Shown piece after piece: positions 30,631 through 38,749 of a stretch of 38,749 bases of DNA (the first letter of the stretch is position 1; every line of letters begins with the position of its first letter). The stretch is from positions 1 to 38,749 of the forward strand of contig JAFYSH010000008.1 in NCBI GenBank assembly GCA_017546605.1, written 5' to 3'. This DNA is from Bacteroidales bacterium (lineage in GTDB: Bacteria > Bacteroidota > Bacteroidia > Bacteroidales > UBA932). The notes under the pieces were generated by a model. That model made no database searches, was not told where the DNA came from, and saw only the letters and a list, made by a program, of their open reading frames with translations. The translations under genes were made by a program, and so were the position numbers.

Positions 30631-33426
30631 ATGAGACGACTATTTTTATTTCTACTCTTAGGGATTGCTTTCGGGCAGGCGGGTTTGTCTGCACAAGATG
30701 CATCGGAGCCGGCAGATTCGCTGGTGCGTCTGTTGAGTGCCCAGAAGGCAAGATTGATCGAGAAAAATGGGCGGAATTACCGGGAAGTGACCGGTGATGT
30801 CCGCTTCTTGCATAATAATACCTACCTGCATTGTGACACAGCGCTCTGGAACGTGAAGGGCGAGTACATTGATGCCATTGGCAATGTGAAGATTATTCAG
30901 GAGAATACCATCTTGTCGGGAGACAAGTTGCATTACCTGATCCAAAAAGACTTGGCTCAGTTCCGTGGAACCCTGGTCGAACTGTTGGACAAGGATCGGA
31001 ATTGTTTGCGGACTAAAAACCTGGACTACAATACCCGGGATAGTATCGCTACCTTTTGGGGTGGCGGTTGTATGAAGGACAAGGATGGAAATCTCATTGA
31101 AAGTCAGCGGGGTCAGTATGATTCTAAAATCAGCCAGTTTACGTTTAGCCGTCGTGTGCAGATGTTCTCGGATTCCTTGTTTTTGGTGACCGACAGCCTT
31201 CGCTATTTTTCCGACCGAGATTTTGCGGAGTTTAAGACCAATACTCGGGGGTGGCGCAACAACAACTATATGGAAGCTGATGCGGGTTGGTACAATCGCG
31301 CGGAAGAACAGCTCTATTTTGAAAAAGATGTTTACGTACGCACACCCGAATATGAAGTGTGGTGTGAACGATTGCATTATGATCGAAATCAGACGACCAG
31401 TTTGTTGGAAGACCGGGTTCGGATTTTGGATACCGCCAGTCACGCAGCCATTTTGTCGGATCGTCTTCTGTATGACAACAGTCGGCAATATGCTGAGGTG
31501 ACGCACAATCCGGCTGTGATTTATTATGGACAAAATGAGGAAGGGGTGGTGGATACCCTTTTTATGGCAGCAGATACGCTGATATATCAGCAGTTGCGTA
31601 TGTATCAGATTGACAGCGCTGTGGTGCAGTTGGCCCACTATCGTAGGGGACAAGCCCTGATGGATCCGGTGGGAGCTGCTGCTAAAAAACAGGAGCGGCC
31701 TTCGAACCAACGCCAGGCCCCTCAAGCAGGCAACAATGCTCCTGCAAACGGTGCTCCGGCCAATGCGGGTCCTGGTAATGCCCGCACGGCGAACACCGGT
31801 TCCGGAAATGCCCGCCCGGCTAATACGCCCCCCCGAGGAACCACTCAGGGAGCGAACTCCCAGGTAAGTCGTCCCAGACCGGGATCCAATGGTGATTTCC
31901 CGCAAACTGTACGCTCCAGCGGACCTCGCTTTGTGGATATGGAAACCTGGATGGAACAGGATAGTATGCCCAAACGACGTCGTCCAAATGGTTTGGGTGC
32001 TCCTGGCGCTCAAGCGGGTCCTGGTGTTCAAGGTGGACCTGGTGCACAAGGTGGCCGTACCGGCTTGACAGGCCCTGGTCGAAGCAATAACAAAGGGATG
32101 ATGGACAGTTTGTCGATGCGCCCTCCGGTACAAGATACATTACCGGTTCGTGATACGTTGTTGGTGCGCGATACGATGGCTGTTGCTGCAGCGGATACGA
32201 CTCAGGTGGAAGTAGCACCTCAGCCGCCGAAAGACACTACGCAAGTGATTTTTCTGAAGGCCTATCGGAATGTACGCTTGTACCGCTCCGATTTTCAGGC
32301 AATTTGTGACTCACTGGAGTACTTGGGGATCGATTCCATTGCGCGCCTTTACCGTGATCCGGTGCTATGGAATGATGTGACCAATCAGCTGACGGCAGAT
32401 AGCATGCAGCTGGTGGTGGAGAATGGGCAGCTGTCCAAGGGGATTATGAAATCCAATGCCTATTTGGTTTCGCAACAAGATACGTTGTTCTACAACCAAA
32501 TCAAGGGTGCGGAGATGATTGGCTATTTCCGGGACAACGAATTATACCGTTTTGATGCGTTGGGCGGGGCATCGGCCTTGTTCTTCTTGGCGGAAGATTC
32601 TTGCATCACAACGATGAACCAAAAGGAATCCACGATGATGTCATCGTGGCTCAAAGACAACACCATTGAACGATCCATTTATATGAGCGGGGTGAAAAAT
32701 GACTTCTTCCCGGTTGTGGATCTGTCCAATGAACAGAAATTTATGCGGGATTTCCAATGGCGTCCTGAGGACCGTCCTGAGGATCGTCATGCCATTACGG
32801 ATGCATGCCTTCCAGAATCGGAACGCGATCGCAGAGTAGAACCCTTCTTTCCGAAATTCCGGAATGCGGAAATCTATTTTACGGGTTACATCCCGGGTAT
32901 TTTGCGGGAAATTAAGGTGCGAGACTCTCTGAGCCGATTGCCTCGCAAGCCAGATTTGTTTTTTGATATTGATACGGTGGCCACTTATCTGCCGGAAATT
33001 GAACACATCAAGGAGGAAAGCGTCTTGAAGGCGCCCGAAAATGCGAAAGAGAAGCCGAAGTCTCAGGTGAAGCAGGGGGATGAGCGCAAGAAGCAGGAAG
33101 AGGTGGTTTATTCCGATAAGCCGGTTCGCAGAGAACCGCCTGTGTTGAAAAATTATCCGTTGAAAACCCGTCGGGATACCACTCGCTACGAAAAGCTGGC
33201 TGAGCAATACGAAAAGTTGGCGACGGTAATGGATACGATTTATGTTTTGCAGGACAGTTTGTTCCGGAGTGCGGAAACCATGTATCGGGACGATGTCCGT
33301 TATGTGAAACGAGTGATCCGTTATTACGAACGGCAAGAACGGAAGATCCGTCGGAGCATCGAACGCAAGGAAAGACGTTTGCTCAAACGTTTGGACTTGT
33401 ATGTGAAGCCCGAGGAAGAAAAATAG
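30631..33426 (+). CDS. OstA/LptA-like outer-membrane assembly protein with glycine/proline-rich insert
   Basis: A 931-residue exported protein (signal MRRLFLFLLLGIAFGQAGLSA). The OstA-like beta-jellyroll repeats run from about 50 to 340 (GDVRFLHNNTYLHCDTALW, GNVKIIQENTILSGDKLHY, LEDRVRILDTASHAAILSD) and resume at about 540-720 (AYRNVRLYRSDFQAICDSL, KGIMKSNAYLVSQQDTLFY). Between them about 350-500 is low-complexity, rich in Pro, Gly, Asn and Ala (NAPANGAPANAGPGNAR; GAPGAQAGPGVQGGPGAQGG). The C-terminal 80 residues are strongly charged and coiled-coil-like (RKIRRSIERKERRLLKRL). It probably takes part in lipopolysaccharide transport across the periplasm. Typical bacterial LptA proteins are far shorter; Bacteroidota versions are long. 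Confidence 0.82.
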   Translation: MRRLFLFLLLGIAFGQAGLSAQDASEPADSLVRLLSAQKARLIEKNGRNYREVTGDVRFLHNNTYLHCDTALWNVKGEYIDAIGNVKIIQENTILSGDKLHYLIQKDLAQFRGTLVELLDKDRNCLRTKNLDYNTRDSIATFWGGGCMKDKDGNLIESQRGQYDSKISQFTFSRRVQMFSDSLFLVTDSLRYFSDRDFAEFKTNTRGWRNNNYMEADAGWYNRAEEQLYFEKDVYVRTPEYEVWCERLHYDRNQTTSLLEDRVRILDTASHAAILSDRLLYDNSRQYAEVTHNPAVIYYGQNEEGVVDTLFMAADTLIYQQLRMYQIDSAVVQLAHYRRGQALMDPVGAAAKKQERPSNQRQAPQAGNNAPANGAPANAGPGNARTANTGSGNARPANTPPRGTTQGANSQVSRPRPGSNGDFPQTVRSSGPRFVDMETWMEQDSMPKRRRPNGLGAPGAQAGPGVQGGPGAQGGRTGLTGPGRSNNKGMMDSLSMRPPVQDTLPVRDTLLVRDTMAVAAADTTQVEVAPQPPKDTTQVIFLKAYRNVRLYRSDFQAICDSLEYLGIDSIARLYRDPVLWNDVTNQLTADSMQLVVENGQLSKGIMKSNAYLVSQQDTLFYNQIKGAEMIGYFRDNELYRFDALGGASALFFLAEDSCITTMNQKESTMMSSWLKDNTIERSIYMSGVKNDFFPVVDLSNEQKFMRDFQWRPEDRPEDRHAITDACLPESERDRRVEPFFPKFRNAEIYFTGYIPGILREIKVRDSLSRLPRKPDLFFDIDTVATYLPEIEHIKEESVLKAPENAKEKPKSQVKQGDERKKQEEVVYSDKPVRREPPVLKNYPLKTRRDTTRYEKLAEQYEKLATVMDTIYVLQDSLFRSAETMYRDDVRYVKRVIRYYERQERKIRRSIERKERRLLKRLDLYVKPEEEK

Positions 33427-33451
33427 AAGTTGAAATAAAATTTATACACCT

Positions 33452-34939
33452 ATGAAAGAGTTTTTGATTGATGAATGTCATCACAGCGTAGCGGATGTAA
33501 AAACCTTGCTGGACCCGAACTGCCGTTTGGTATTGGGTGAAAATGCGAAGAAAAGAATTATCAAATGCCGGGAGTATCTGGATCACCGGATGGAAACTCA
33601 GAAAGAGCCTATCTATGGAATTACTACTGGTTTCGGTTCTTTGTGTAACGTTTCTGTCGGTCGAGAAGATTTGTCTCAGTTGCAAAAGAATTTGGTGATG
33701 TCCCACGCTTGTGGAGTGGGAGAAGAAGTCTCTACCGAGATCGTGAAGTTGATGTTGGCATTCAAGGTGAAATCCTTGGCCTATGGTTTCTCCGGAGTTC
33801 GTCTGGAAACCGTAGAACGCTTGGTGGATTTCTTCAACCATGGAGTTTATCCGGTGGTTTATCAACAAGGCTCTTTGGGTGCATCGGGAGACTTGGCTCC
33901 CCTAGCCAATATGTGCCTCCCGTTGTTGGGTTTGGGAGAAGTGAACTACAAGGGTCGCCGTTGCTCGGCTGAGGAGGTGAACCGCGAATTCGGTTGGAGT
34001 CCGCTGGTGTTGGCTTCCAAAGAAGGTCTTGCTTTGTTGAATGGTACTCAATTCATGTTGGCGAACGGTATGTGGGCCTTGTACCACGCCAAACGTCTGT
34101 CTGCATTGGCTGATAAGATTGCGGCTGTATCCTTGGAAGGCTTTGACGGACGTATTTCTCCGTTTACCCCGGGTGTACACGCAGTACGTCCCCAACGAGG
34201 TCAAATGAAAACGGCTGAAGTGATGAGAAATTACCTGGAAGGCAGTGAAATCATCAACCGACCGAAGGTGCACGTACAAGACCCTTATTCTTTCCGTTGC
34301 ATTCCGCAGGTTCATGGAGCCTCTAAAGATGCGTTGGAATATGTGGAACAAGTGTTGACCATTGAACTGAACAGTGCTACGGACAATCCGACCGTTTTGC
34401 CGGATGAAGATTTGGTTGTATCTGCCGGAAACTTCCATGGCCAGCCCTTGGCTTTGGCTTTGGATTTTATGGCCATTGCAATGGCAGAACTGGGATCCAT
34501 CTCAGAACGCAGAACTTATCAGTTGATTTCTGGAAAACGGGAGCTTCCTTCTTTCCTGGTGGCACGTTCTGGTCTGAACTCAGGCTTTATGATTCCGCAA
34601 TATGCAGCGGCTTCTGTAGTGAGCCAAAACAAACAACTCTGCACTCCTTGCTGTGTGGATACCATTGATTCTTCACAAGGACAAGAAGACCACGTAAGTA
34701 TGGGGGCGAATGCGGCTACCAAATGTGTTCGTGTGATCTTGAATGTTGAAAAGATCATGGCCATCGAGTTGATGAACGGTGCTCAAGCGTTGGATTTCCG
34801 TCGTCCGCTCCGCTCTTCTGCCGTGTTGGAAGAATTTGTGGCAGCATATCGTCAAGTGGTTCCTTTCATTGAGGAAGATCAAGTGATGTACACGCACATC
34901 GCCAATAGCATTGAATTCTTGAGAACTCAAACCGCATAA
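33452..34939 (+). CDS. hutH: Histidine ammonia-lyase
   Basis: A 495-residue enzyme of normal length that removes ammonia from L-histidine to give urocanate, the first step of the hut pathway. The prosthetic MIO group forms from Ala144-Ser145-Gly146 in GSLGASGDLAPLA. Tyr55 in IYGITTGFGS and the region NSATDNPTV complete the active site. All are intact. It starts 25 bases after the OstA-like gene with no visible terminator or TAnnTTTG box between them, so the hut genes may be read from upstream. hutI follows after eight bases. Confidence 0.96.
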   Translation: MKEFLIDECHHSVADVKTLLDPNCRLVLGENAKKRIIKCREYLDHRMETQKEPIYGITTGFGSLCNVSVGREDLSQLQKNLVMSHACGVGEEVSTEIVKLMLAFKVKSLAYGFSGVRLETVERLVDFFNHGVYPVVYQQGSLGASGDLAPLANMCLPLLGLGEVNYKGRRCSAEEVNREFGWSPLVLASKEGLALLNGTQFMLANGMWALYHAKRLSALADKIAAVSLEGFDGRISPFTPGVHAVRPQRGQMKTAEVMRNYLEGSEIINRPKVHVQDPYSFRCIPQVHGASKDALEYVEQVLTIELNSATDNPTVLPDEDLVVSAGNFHGQPLALALDFMAIAMAELGSISERRTYQLISGKRELPSFLVARSGLNSGFMIPQYAAASVVSQNKQLCTPCCVDTIDSSQGQEDHVSMGANAATKCVRVILNVEKIMAIELMNGAQALDFRRPLRSSAVLEEFVAAYRQVVPFIEEDQVMYTHIANSIEFLRTQTA

Positions 34940-34947
34940 TTGATTGC

Positions 34948-36222
34948 ATGATTTTCATTAAAAATATTAAAGCCTTGGTCGGAGTTCGTGAGTCCGACCG
35001 GATTGAACCCTTGCGTGGCGCCGAACTGGCCGATATGGCGGTTTTGGAGAATGCTTGGGTGGTGATTGAGGGCGACCGTCTGGCCGATTACGGAGAGATG
35101 GACGAACTTGGTAACCAGGAGCAGGGCTGGGAGCAGTTACAGGCTTTAGAGAGCCGTGCTGACCAGATCATTGATGCGACCGGCCGCTTTGTGTTCCCGG
35201 CTTGGTGTGACTCGCATACCCATTTGGTGTATGCGGGAAGTCGTGAACGCGAATTCATGGACAAGATTCGTGGATTGTCTTATCAGGAGATTGCCCGTCG
35301 CGGTGGTGGTATTCTGAATTCGGTGGAATTGCTGCACAATACCTCGGAAGATGAATTGGTCCGTCAGGCCAAAGAACGTGCGGAGGAAATCATCCGTTTT
35401 GGTACCGGTGCGGTGGAAATCAAGAGTGGTTATGGTTTGAGTCTGGAGGACGAGCTCAAGATGTTGCGGGTGGCCCGTCGCATCGGTGAGGAAACTCCCT
35501 TGACGGTCAAAACTACCTTCTTGGGAGCACACGCGGTGCCTATGCGCTATAAGGGTAATCAGACCGCTTATGTGGATGAAATCATCAATGAGATGATTCC
35601 GGTGGTGGCTTCTGAAGGACTGGCCGAATACATCGATGCTTTTTGTGAAGAAGGCTTTTTTACCGTTGAAGATACGGACCGGATTTTTAATGCCGGTTTG
35701 AAATATGGTTTGATCCCGAAACTGCATGCCAATCAGATGAGCTTTTCGGGAGGTGTTCAGTTGGGCGTAAAATACGGTGCTCGTTCTGTGGATCACCTCG
35801 AGTTTACCGGTCCGCAGGAATATGCTTTGTTGGCTCAGAGTGATACCATTGCCACCTTGTTGCCGGGTGCTACTTTCTTCTTGGAAATGGATTTCCCGAA
35901 TGCGCGGGCTATGATCCAGGCGGGAGCGGCAGTTGCTTTGGCAACCAATTACAACCCGGGTTCTTGCCCGTGTGGGGATATGCGTTTCATGGCTTCATTG
36001 GCTTGTTTGAAAATGAAACTGACTCCGGAGGAAGCGATTCAGGCAGCTACTTTTAACGGAGCTTGTGCCATGGATGTCGTGGATGAATTGGGTTCTATCA
36101 CAGCTGGAAAACGGGCGAACCTCTTCATCACCAAACCGATGTCATCCTATGAGTTCTTGCCCTATGCCTTTACAACCCCGTTGGTAGATACCGTTATTTT
36201 AAATGGAGCAATATATGGATAG
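34948..36222 (+). CDS. hutI: Imidazolonepropionase
   Basis: A 424-residue amidohydrolase that opens 4-imidazolone-5-propionate to N-formimino-L-glutamate. Metal ligands lie in PAWCDSHTHLVYAGSREREF (His90, His92); further conserved parts are EIKSGYGLSLEDELKML, TFLGAHAVP, KLHANQM and SVDHLEF, and the late NYNPGSCPCGDM. The substrate comes from urocanase, whose gene is not in the window. The last 20 bases overlap the start of the hydrolase gene at 36203, so the two are translationally linked. Confidence 0.96.
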   Translation: MIFIKNIKALVGVRESDRIEPLRGAELADMAVLENAWVVIEGDRLADYGEMDELGNQEQGWEQLQALESRADQIIDATGRFVFPAWCDSHTHLVYAGSREREFMDKIRGLSYQEIARRGGGILNSVELLHNTSEDELVRQAKERAEEIIRFGTGAVEIKSGYGLSLEDELKMLRVARRIGEETPLTVKTTFLGAHAVPMRYKGNQTAYVDEIINEMIPVVASEGLAEYIDAFCEEGFFTVEDTDRIFNAGLKYGLIPKLHANQMSFSGGVQLGVKYGARSVDHLEFTGPQEYALLAQSDTIATLLPGATFFLEMDFPNARAMIQAGAAVALATNYNPGSCPCGDMRFMASLACLKMKLTPEEAIQAATFNGACAMDVVDELGSITAGKRANLFITKPMSSYEFLPYAFTTPLVDTVILNGAIYG

Positions 36223-36871
36223 TTATCAAACACCCTTGGGGGAACTGCGTATTGGCTGGATGGGCCACGCTTCGCTGATTATGGAGTGGGCTGGTAAGGT
36301 TATTTATGCCGATCCCTATAGCGAGGTGGCGGATTATCTGGGCAAACCTAAGGCCGATTTGATCCTGATCACTCACAACCATTATGATCATTATGATCCG
36401 GCGGCTCTCGCACCCATTCAAACTCCTCAGACCCGCTTTGTGGTAAGTCAGAATGTAGGGCTGGTGGATGAGCGTTACGTAGTGCTTGAAAATGGTGCTG
36501 CGATGCAATGGGAGGGTCTGCGCATTCAGGCGGTAGCATCCTACAACATCAACCGTCGCAATGAGGAAGGCCAGCACTTTCATCCGAAAGGTGTGGGAAA
36601 TGGTTATGTGTTGGATTTCTCGGGCTTTAAGGTTTACGTACCGGGAGATACCGAACCCATTTCAGAAATGGACCAGTTACCGCATTTGGATGTGGCGTTC
36701 CTGCCCAAGAACCTGCCTTATACAATGACGGATGATGAGTTTGTTGCCTTGGCAAACCGTTTTCAGCCCGATGTTCTGTATCCGATTCACTTTTTTGAAT
36801 TGGATTATGATCGTCTGCGTAAGGCCGTTGATCCGAAAATAATACTCAAAAATCCAGAAAAATATGATTAA
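36203..36871 (+). CDS. Metallo-beta-lactamase-fold hydrolase (UlaG-like) within the hut genes
   Basis: A 222-residue MBL-fold protein. The metal-binding motif is ITHNHYDHYDP (HxHxDH at about 58-63), with further ligand positions in VPGDTEPIS and LYPIHFFELD. WMGHASLIMEWAGKVIYADP at the N-terminus is typical of the UlaG-like/COG2220 group. The start at 36203 lies 20 bases inside hutI; a second ATG at 36215 would reduce the overlap to eight. The stop overlaps ftcD by eight bases. Such tight coupling on both sides argues for a role in histidine breakdown, but no reaction is known to me; a housekeeping hydrolase captured by the operon is the alternative. Confidence 0.85.
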   Translation: MEQYMDSYQTPLGELRIGWMGHASLIMEWAGKVIYADPYSEVADYLGKPKADLILITHNHYDHYDPAALAPIQTPQTRFVVSQNVGLVDERYVVLENGAAMQWEGLRIQAVASYNINRRNEEGQHFHPKGVGNGYVLDFSGFKVYVPGDTEPISEMDQLPHLDVAFLPKNLPYTMTDDEFVALANRFQPDVLYPIHFFELDYDRLRKAVDPKIILKNPEKYD

Positions 36872-38564
36872 GAGATTGATTGAATGTGTCCCCAATTTCA
36901 GTGAAGGACGCGATATGCAAGTGATCAATCAGATTACTGCAGAAATTGAATCCGTAGAAGGTGTCAAATTGTTGAATGTGGATCCGGGTGCAGCTACCAA
37001 CCGTACGGTAGTTACCTTCGTGGGAGAACCGGAACCTGTGATTGAAGCAGCTTTCCGCGCTATCCGCAAAGCCGCTCAATTGATCAATATGCGTCAACAT
37101 CACGGTGAGCATCCTCGTTTCGGAGCTACCGATGTGTGCCCGTTGATTCCGATTGCGGGTATTACGATGGAAGAAACCGTAGCTTATGCTCGTGAATTGG
37201 GAAAACGCGTAGGTGAAGAGTTGGGAATTCCGGTGTATGCTTATGAAAATGCAGCCTTTACTCCGGAACGTAGAAACTTGGCTTATTGCCGTGCTGGCGA
37301 ATACGAAGGCTTGAGCAAGAAATTGGCTGACCCGAACATGAAACCGGACTTCGGACCTGCTGCTTTTACTGAAGCGGTTGCAGGAACCGGTTGTACTGCC
37401 ATCGGTGCTCGTGACTTCTTGGTTGCCATCAACTACAACTTGAATACGACATCGACTCGTCGCGCTAACGCAATTGCCTACGATGTGCGTGAAAAAGGTC
37501 GTAAGAAACGTGAAGGTAATCCCATTACTGGAAAGGTAGTGAAAGATGAAAATGGACAAGATGTGTGGATTCCGGGTACCTTGAAGGCTTGTAAGGCCAT
37601 TGGTTGGTTCATTGAAGAATACGGAATTGCTCAGATTTCGATGAATGTGACCAATATTTCGGTGACCCCGGTACACGTGGCTTTTGAAGAAGTTTGTGCC
37701 AAAGCGCAAGCTCGTGGTTTGCGTGTGACCGGTTCTGAAATTGTAGGTCTGATCCCGAAGAAGGTGTTGATTGATGCCGGTAAGTACTTCCTGGCCAAAC
37801 AACAACGGTCATTGGGTATTGCTGAAGAGGAAATTATTAAGATTGCCGTGAAGTCAATGGGCTTGGACGATCTTTGCCCGTTCAATCCGCGCGAAAAAGT
37901 CATCGAATACCTTTTGGAAGATGAAAGCAAGAAGAAATTGATTGACCTTACTTGCAAAGGCTTTGCTGAAGAAACTGCTTCTGAATCACCGGCTCCGGGT
38001 GGTGGATCCATCTCTGCTTACATGGCATCTTTGGGTGCTGCCTTGGGAACGATGGTGGCCAACTTGTCTTCTCATAAACCGGGTTGGGATGATCGTTGGG
38101 AGTACTTCTCACAATGGGCTGAGAAAGGTCAAGCCTTGATGCGTGAATTGCTCTTCCTCGTAGATGAAGATACCAATGCCTTCAATAAAATTATGGATGC
38201 GTTCGGTCTTCCGAAGACAACCGATGAAGAAAAAGCTGCACGAACTGCTGCTATTCAAGCAGCTACTTTGTATGCGACCCAAGTACCCTTCAATACAATG
38301 AAAGCGGCTTACCAAGTTTATGACATCGTGGAAGCGATGGCTAAAGACGGTAACCCGAATTCGGTATCCGATGCGGGTGTAGGTGCATTGAGCATCCGCG
38401 CAGCTGTTCACGGAGCATTCTTGAACGTGAAGATCAACGCTGCCGGATTGAAAGATCGTCAAGTGGCGGATCAGATCATCGCACAAGCTGCAGAAATCGC
38501 AGCCGAAGCAGACCGTCGTGAACGTGAAATCATTGCTATTGTTAATGAAGTAATTGCCAAGTAA
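36864..38564 (+). CDS. ftcD: Bifunctional glutamate formimidoyltransferase/formimino-THF cyclodeaminase
   Basis: A 566-residue fused enzyme. Residues 1 to about 330 are the formiminotransferase (LIECVPNFSEGRD, and the active-site stretch RQHHGEHPRFGATDVCPL at about 77-94), which moves the formimino group of formiminoglutamate to tetrahydrofolate. From about 365 follows the cyclodeaminase (CKGFAEETASESPAPGGGSI; SVSDAGVGALSIRAAV), which releases ammonia to give methenyl-THF. The product feeds one-carbon metabolism, linked in this window to the cyclo-ligase fusion. Length and domain order match animal and bacterial FTCD. It is the last intact gene; an insertion sequence starts 57 bases beyond. 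Confidence 0.95.
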   Translation: MIKRLIECVPNFSEGRDMQVINQITAEIESVEGVKLLNVDPGAATNRTVVTFVGEPEPVIEAAFRAIRKAAQLINMRQHHGEHPRFGATDVCPLIPIAGITMEETVAYARELGKRVGEELGIPVYAYENAAFTPERRNLAYCRAGEYEGLSKKLADPNMKPDFGPAAFTEAVAGTGCTAIGARDFLVAINYNLNTTSTRRANAIAYDVREKGRKKREGNPITGKVVKDENGQDVWIPGTLKACKAIGWFIEEYGIAQISMNVTNISVTPVHVAFEEVCAKAQARGLRVTGSEIVGLIPKKVLIDAGKYFLAKQQRSLGIAEEEIIKIAVKSMGLDDLCPFNPREKVIEYLLEDESKKKLIDLTCKGFAEETASESPAPGGGSISAYMASLGAALGTMVANLSSHKPGWDDRWEYFSQWAEKGQALMRELLFLVDEDTNAFNKIMDAFGLPKTTDEEKAARTAAIQAATLYATQVPFNTMKAAYQVYDIVEAMAKDGNPNSVSDAGVGALSIRAAVHGAFLNVKINAAGLKDRQVADQIIAQAAEIAAEADRREREIIAIVNEVIAK

Positions 38565-38620
38565 TCGTTCTCTACGGTTTGCTAAAAAGCATAGTTACAA
38601 GAGAGTGGCTAAAAAGTGAT

Positions 38621-38749
38621 GTGACCCCCAAAAGTTGGACGGTTTAACATTATTATGAGGCGCTCTTAGATTGGAATAAAGCTCGGTATTGTACCGGGCT
38701 TTTTCCATTTAGCCTCAGTTTGATTCTATCATTGTTGTAATAGTGTATA
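38621..38749 (-). mobile_element. IS3-family element (IS150-like), end only
   Basis: TGACCCCCAAAAGTTGGAC at 38622-38640 is the usual terminal inverted repeat of IS3/IS150-type elements in Bacteroidota. It precedes, on the minus strand, the stop codon of a transposase that continues past the window edge. Only this end is visible, so the direct repeat and completeness cannot be judged. Confidence 0.8.
38653..38749 (-). CDS. IS3-family transposase OrfB, C-terminal fragment (cut by window edge)
   Basis: The minus strand reads IHYYNNDRIKLRLNGKSPVQ followed by YRALFQSKSAS and a TAA at 38653. The pattern YxxYYNxxRxxxxLxGxSPxxYR is the end of IS3/IS150 OrfB transposases (rve-type integrase core). 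About 32 residues are inside the window; the catalytic DDE part lies beyond it. Confidence 0.85.
   Translation of the reverse strand, partial: IHYYNNDRIKLRLNGKSPVQYRALFQSKSAS

Overview
The window looks like a chromosome segment of a Bacteroidales-type Bacteroidota. The basis is the gene families (SCFA transporter AtoE, Bacteroidota-type OstA/SurA cluster, bifunctional FTCD, secreted GH2 and GH29 enzymes, lipoproteins), the -7 boxes of the form TAnnTTTG, and the scarcity of Shine-Dalgarno sites. Genus cannot be fixed from the sequence alone.

Left part (1-5720) is accessory DNA. It holds a three-gene, translationally coupled cassette (DUF3791-like, DUF3990 ADP-ribosyltransferase-like, small partner) that resembles a toxin-antitoxin module. 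After it come a gap with nested inverted repeats, a lone FSMP-type surface domain, a frameshifted MORN-repeat gene, a small hypothetical gene and the tail of an IS4-type transposase. Next is a REP-associated tyrosine transposase (RAYT) lying next to a roughly 0.9-kb block of repeats. That block has a 74-bp tandem unit able to form a REP-like hairpin, then nineteen 15-bp units, then a decayed tract. One half-site of the hairpin motif also lies on the other side of the RAYT gene.

Middle part (5721-25443) is a mosaic of short transcription units, often convergent with overlapping 3' ends: an acyltransferase-3 membrane protein carrying in-frame tandem repeats, a secreted phosphoesterase fused to a PQQ-type propeller, a 1346-residue multi-repeat lipoprotein with a clear promoter and terminator, AtoE, a secreted beta-galactosidase, a fused 5-formyl-THF cyclo-ligase/nitronate monooxygenase-like enzyme, an alpha-L-fucosidase, a small exported protein with rubredoxin, a membrane zinc peptidase, and a minus-strand murein-peptide operon (NlpC/P60 lipoprotein, dipeptide epimerase, 90-residue protein).

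Right part (25523-38564) is one tightly packed plus-strand run of ten genes: YhcH-family protein, radical SAM protein, guaB, two SurA-type genes, an OstA/LptA-like protein, then the histidine-degradation genes hutH, hutI, a metallo-beta-lactamase-fold hydrolase and bifunctional ftcD. HutH makes urocanate, HutI makes formiminoglutamate and FTCD passes the formimino group to folate; urocanase (hutU) is not in the window. The window ends inside an IS3-family element. The best candidates for something new are the DUF3990 cassette, the RAYT/hairpin array, the cyclo-ligase/monooxygenase fusion and the hydrolase embedded in the hut genes.
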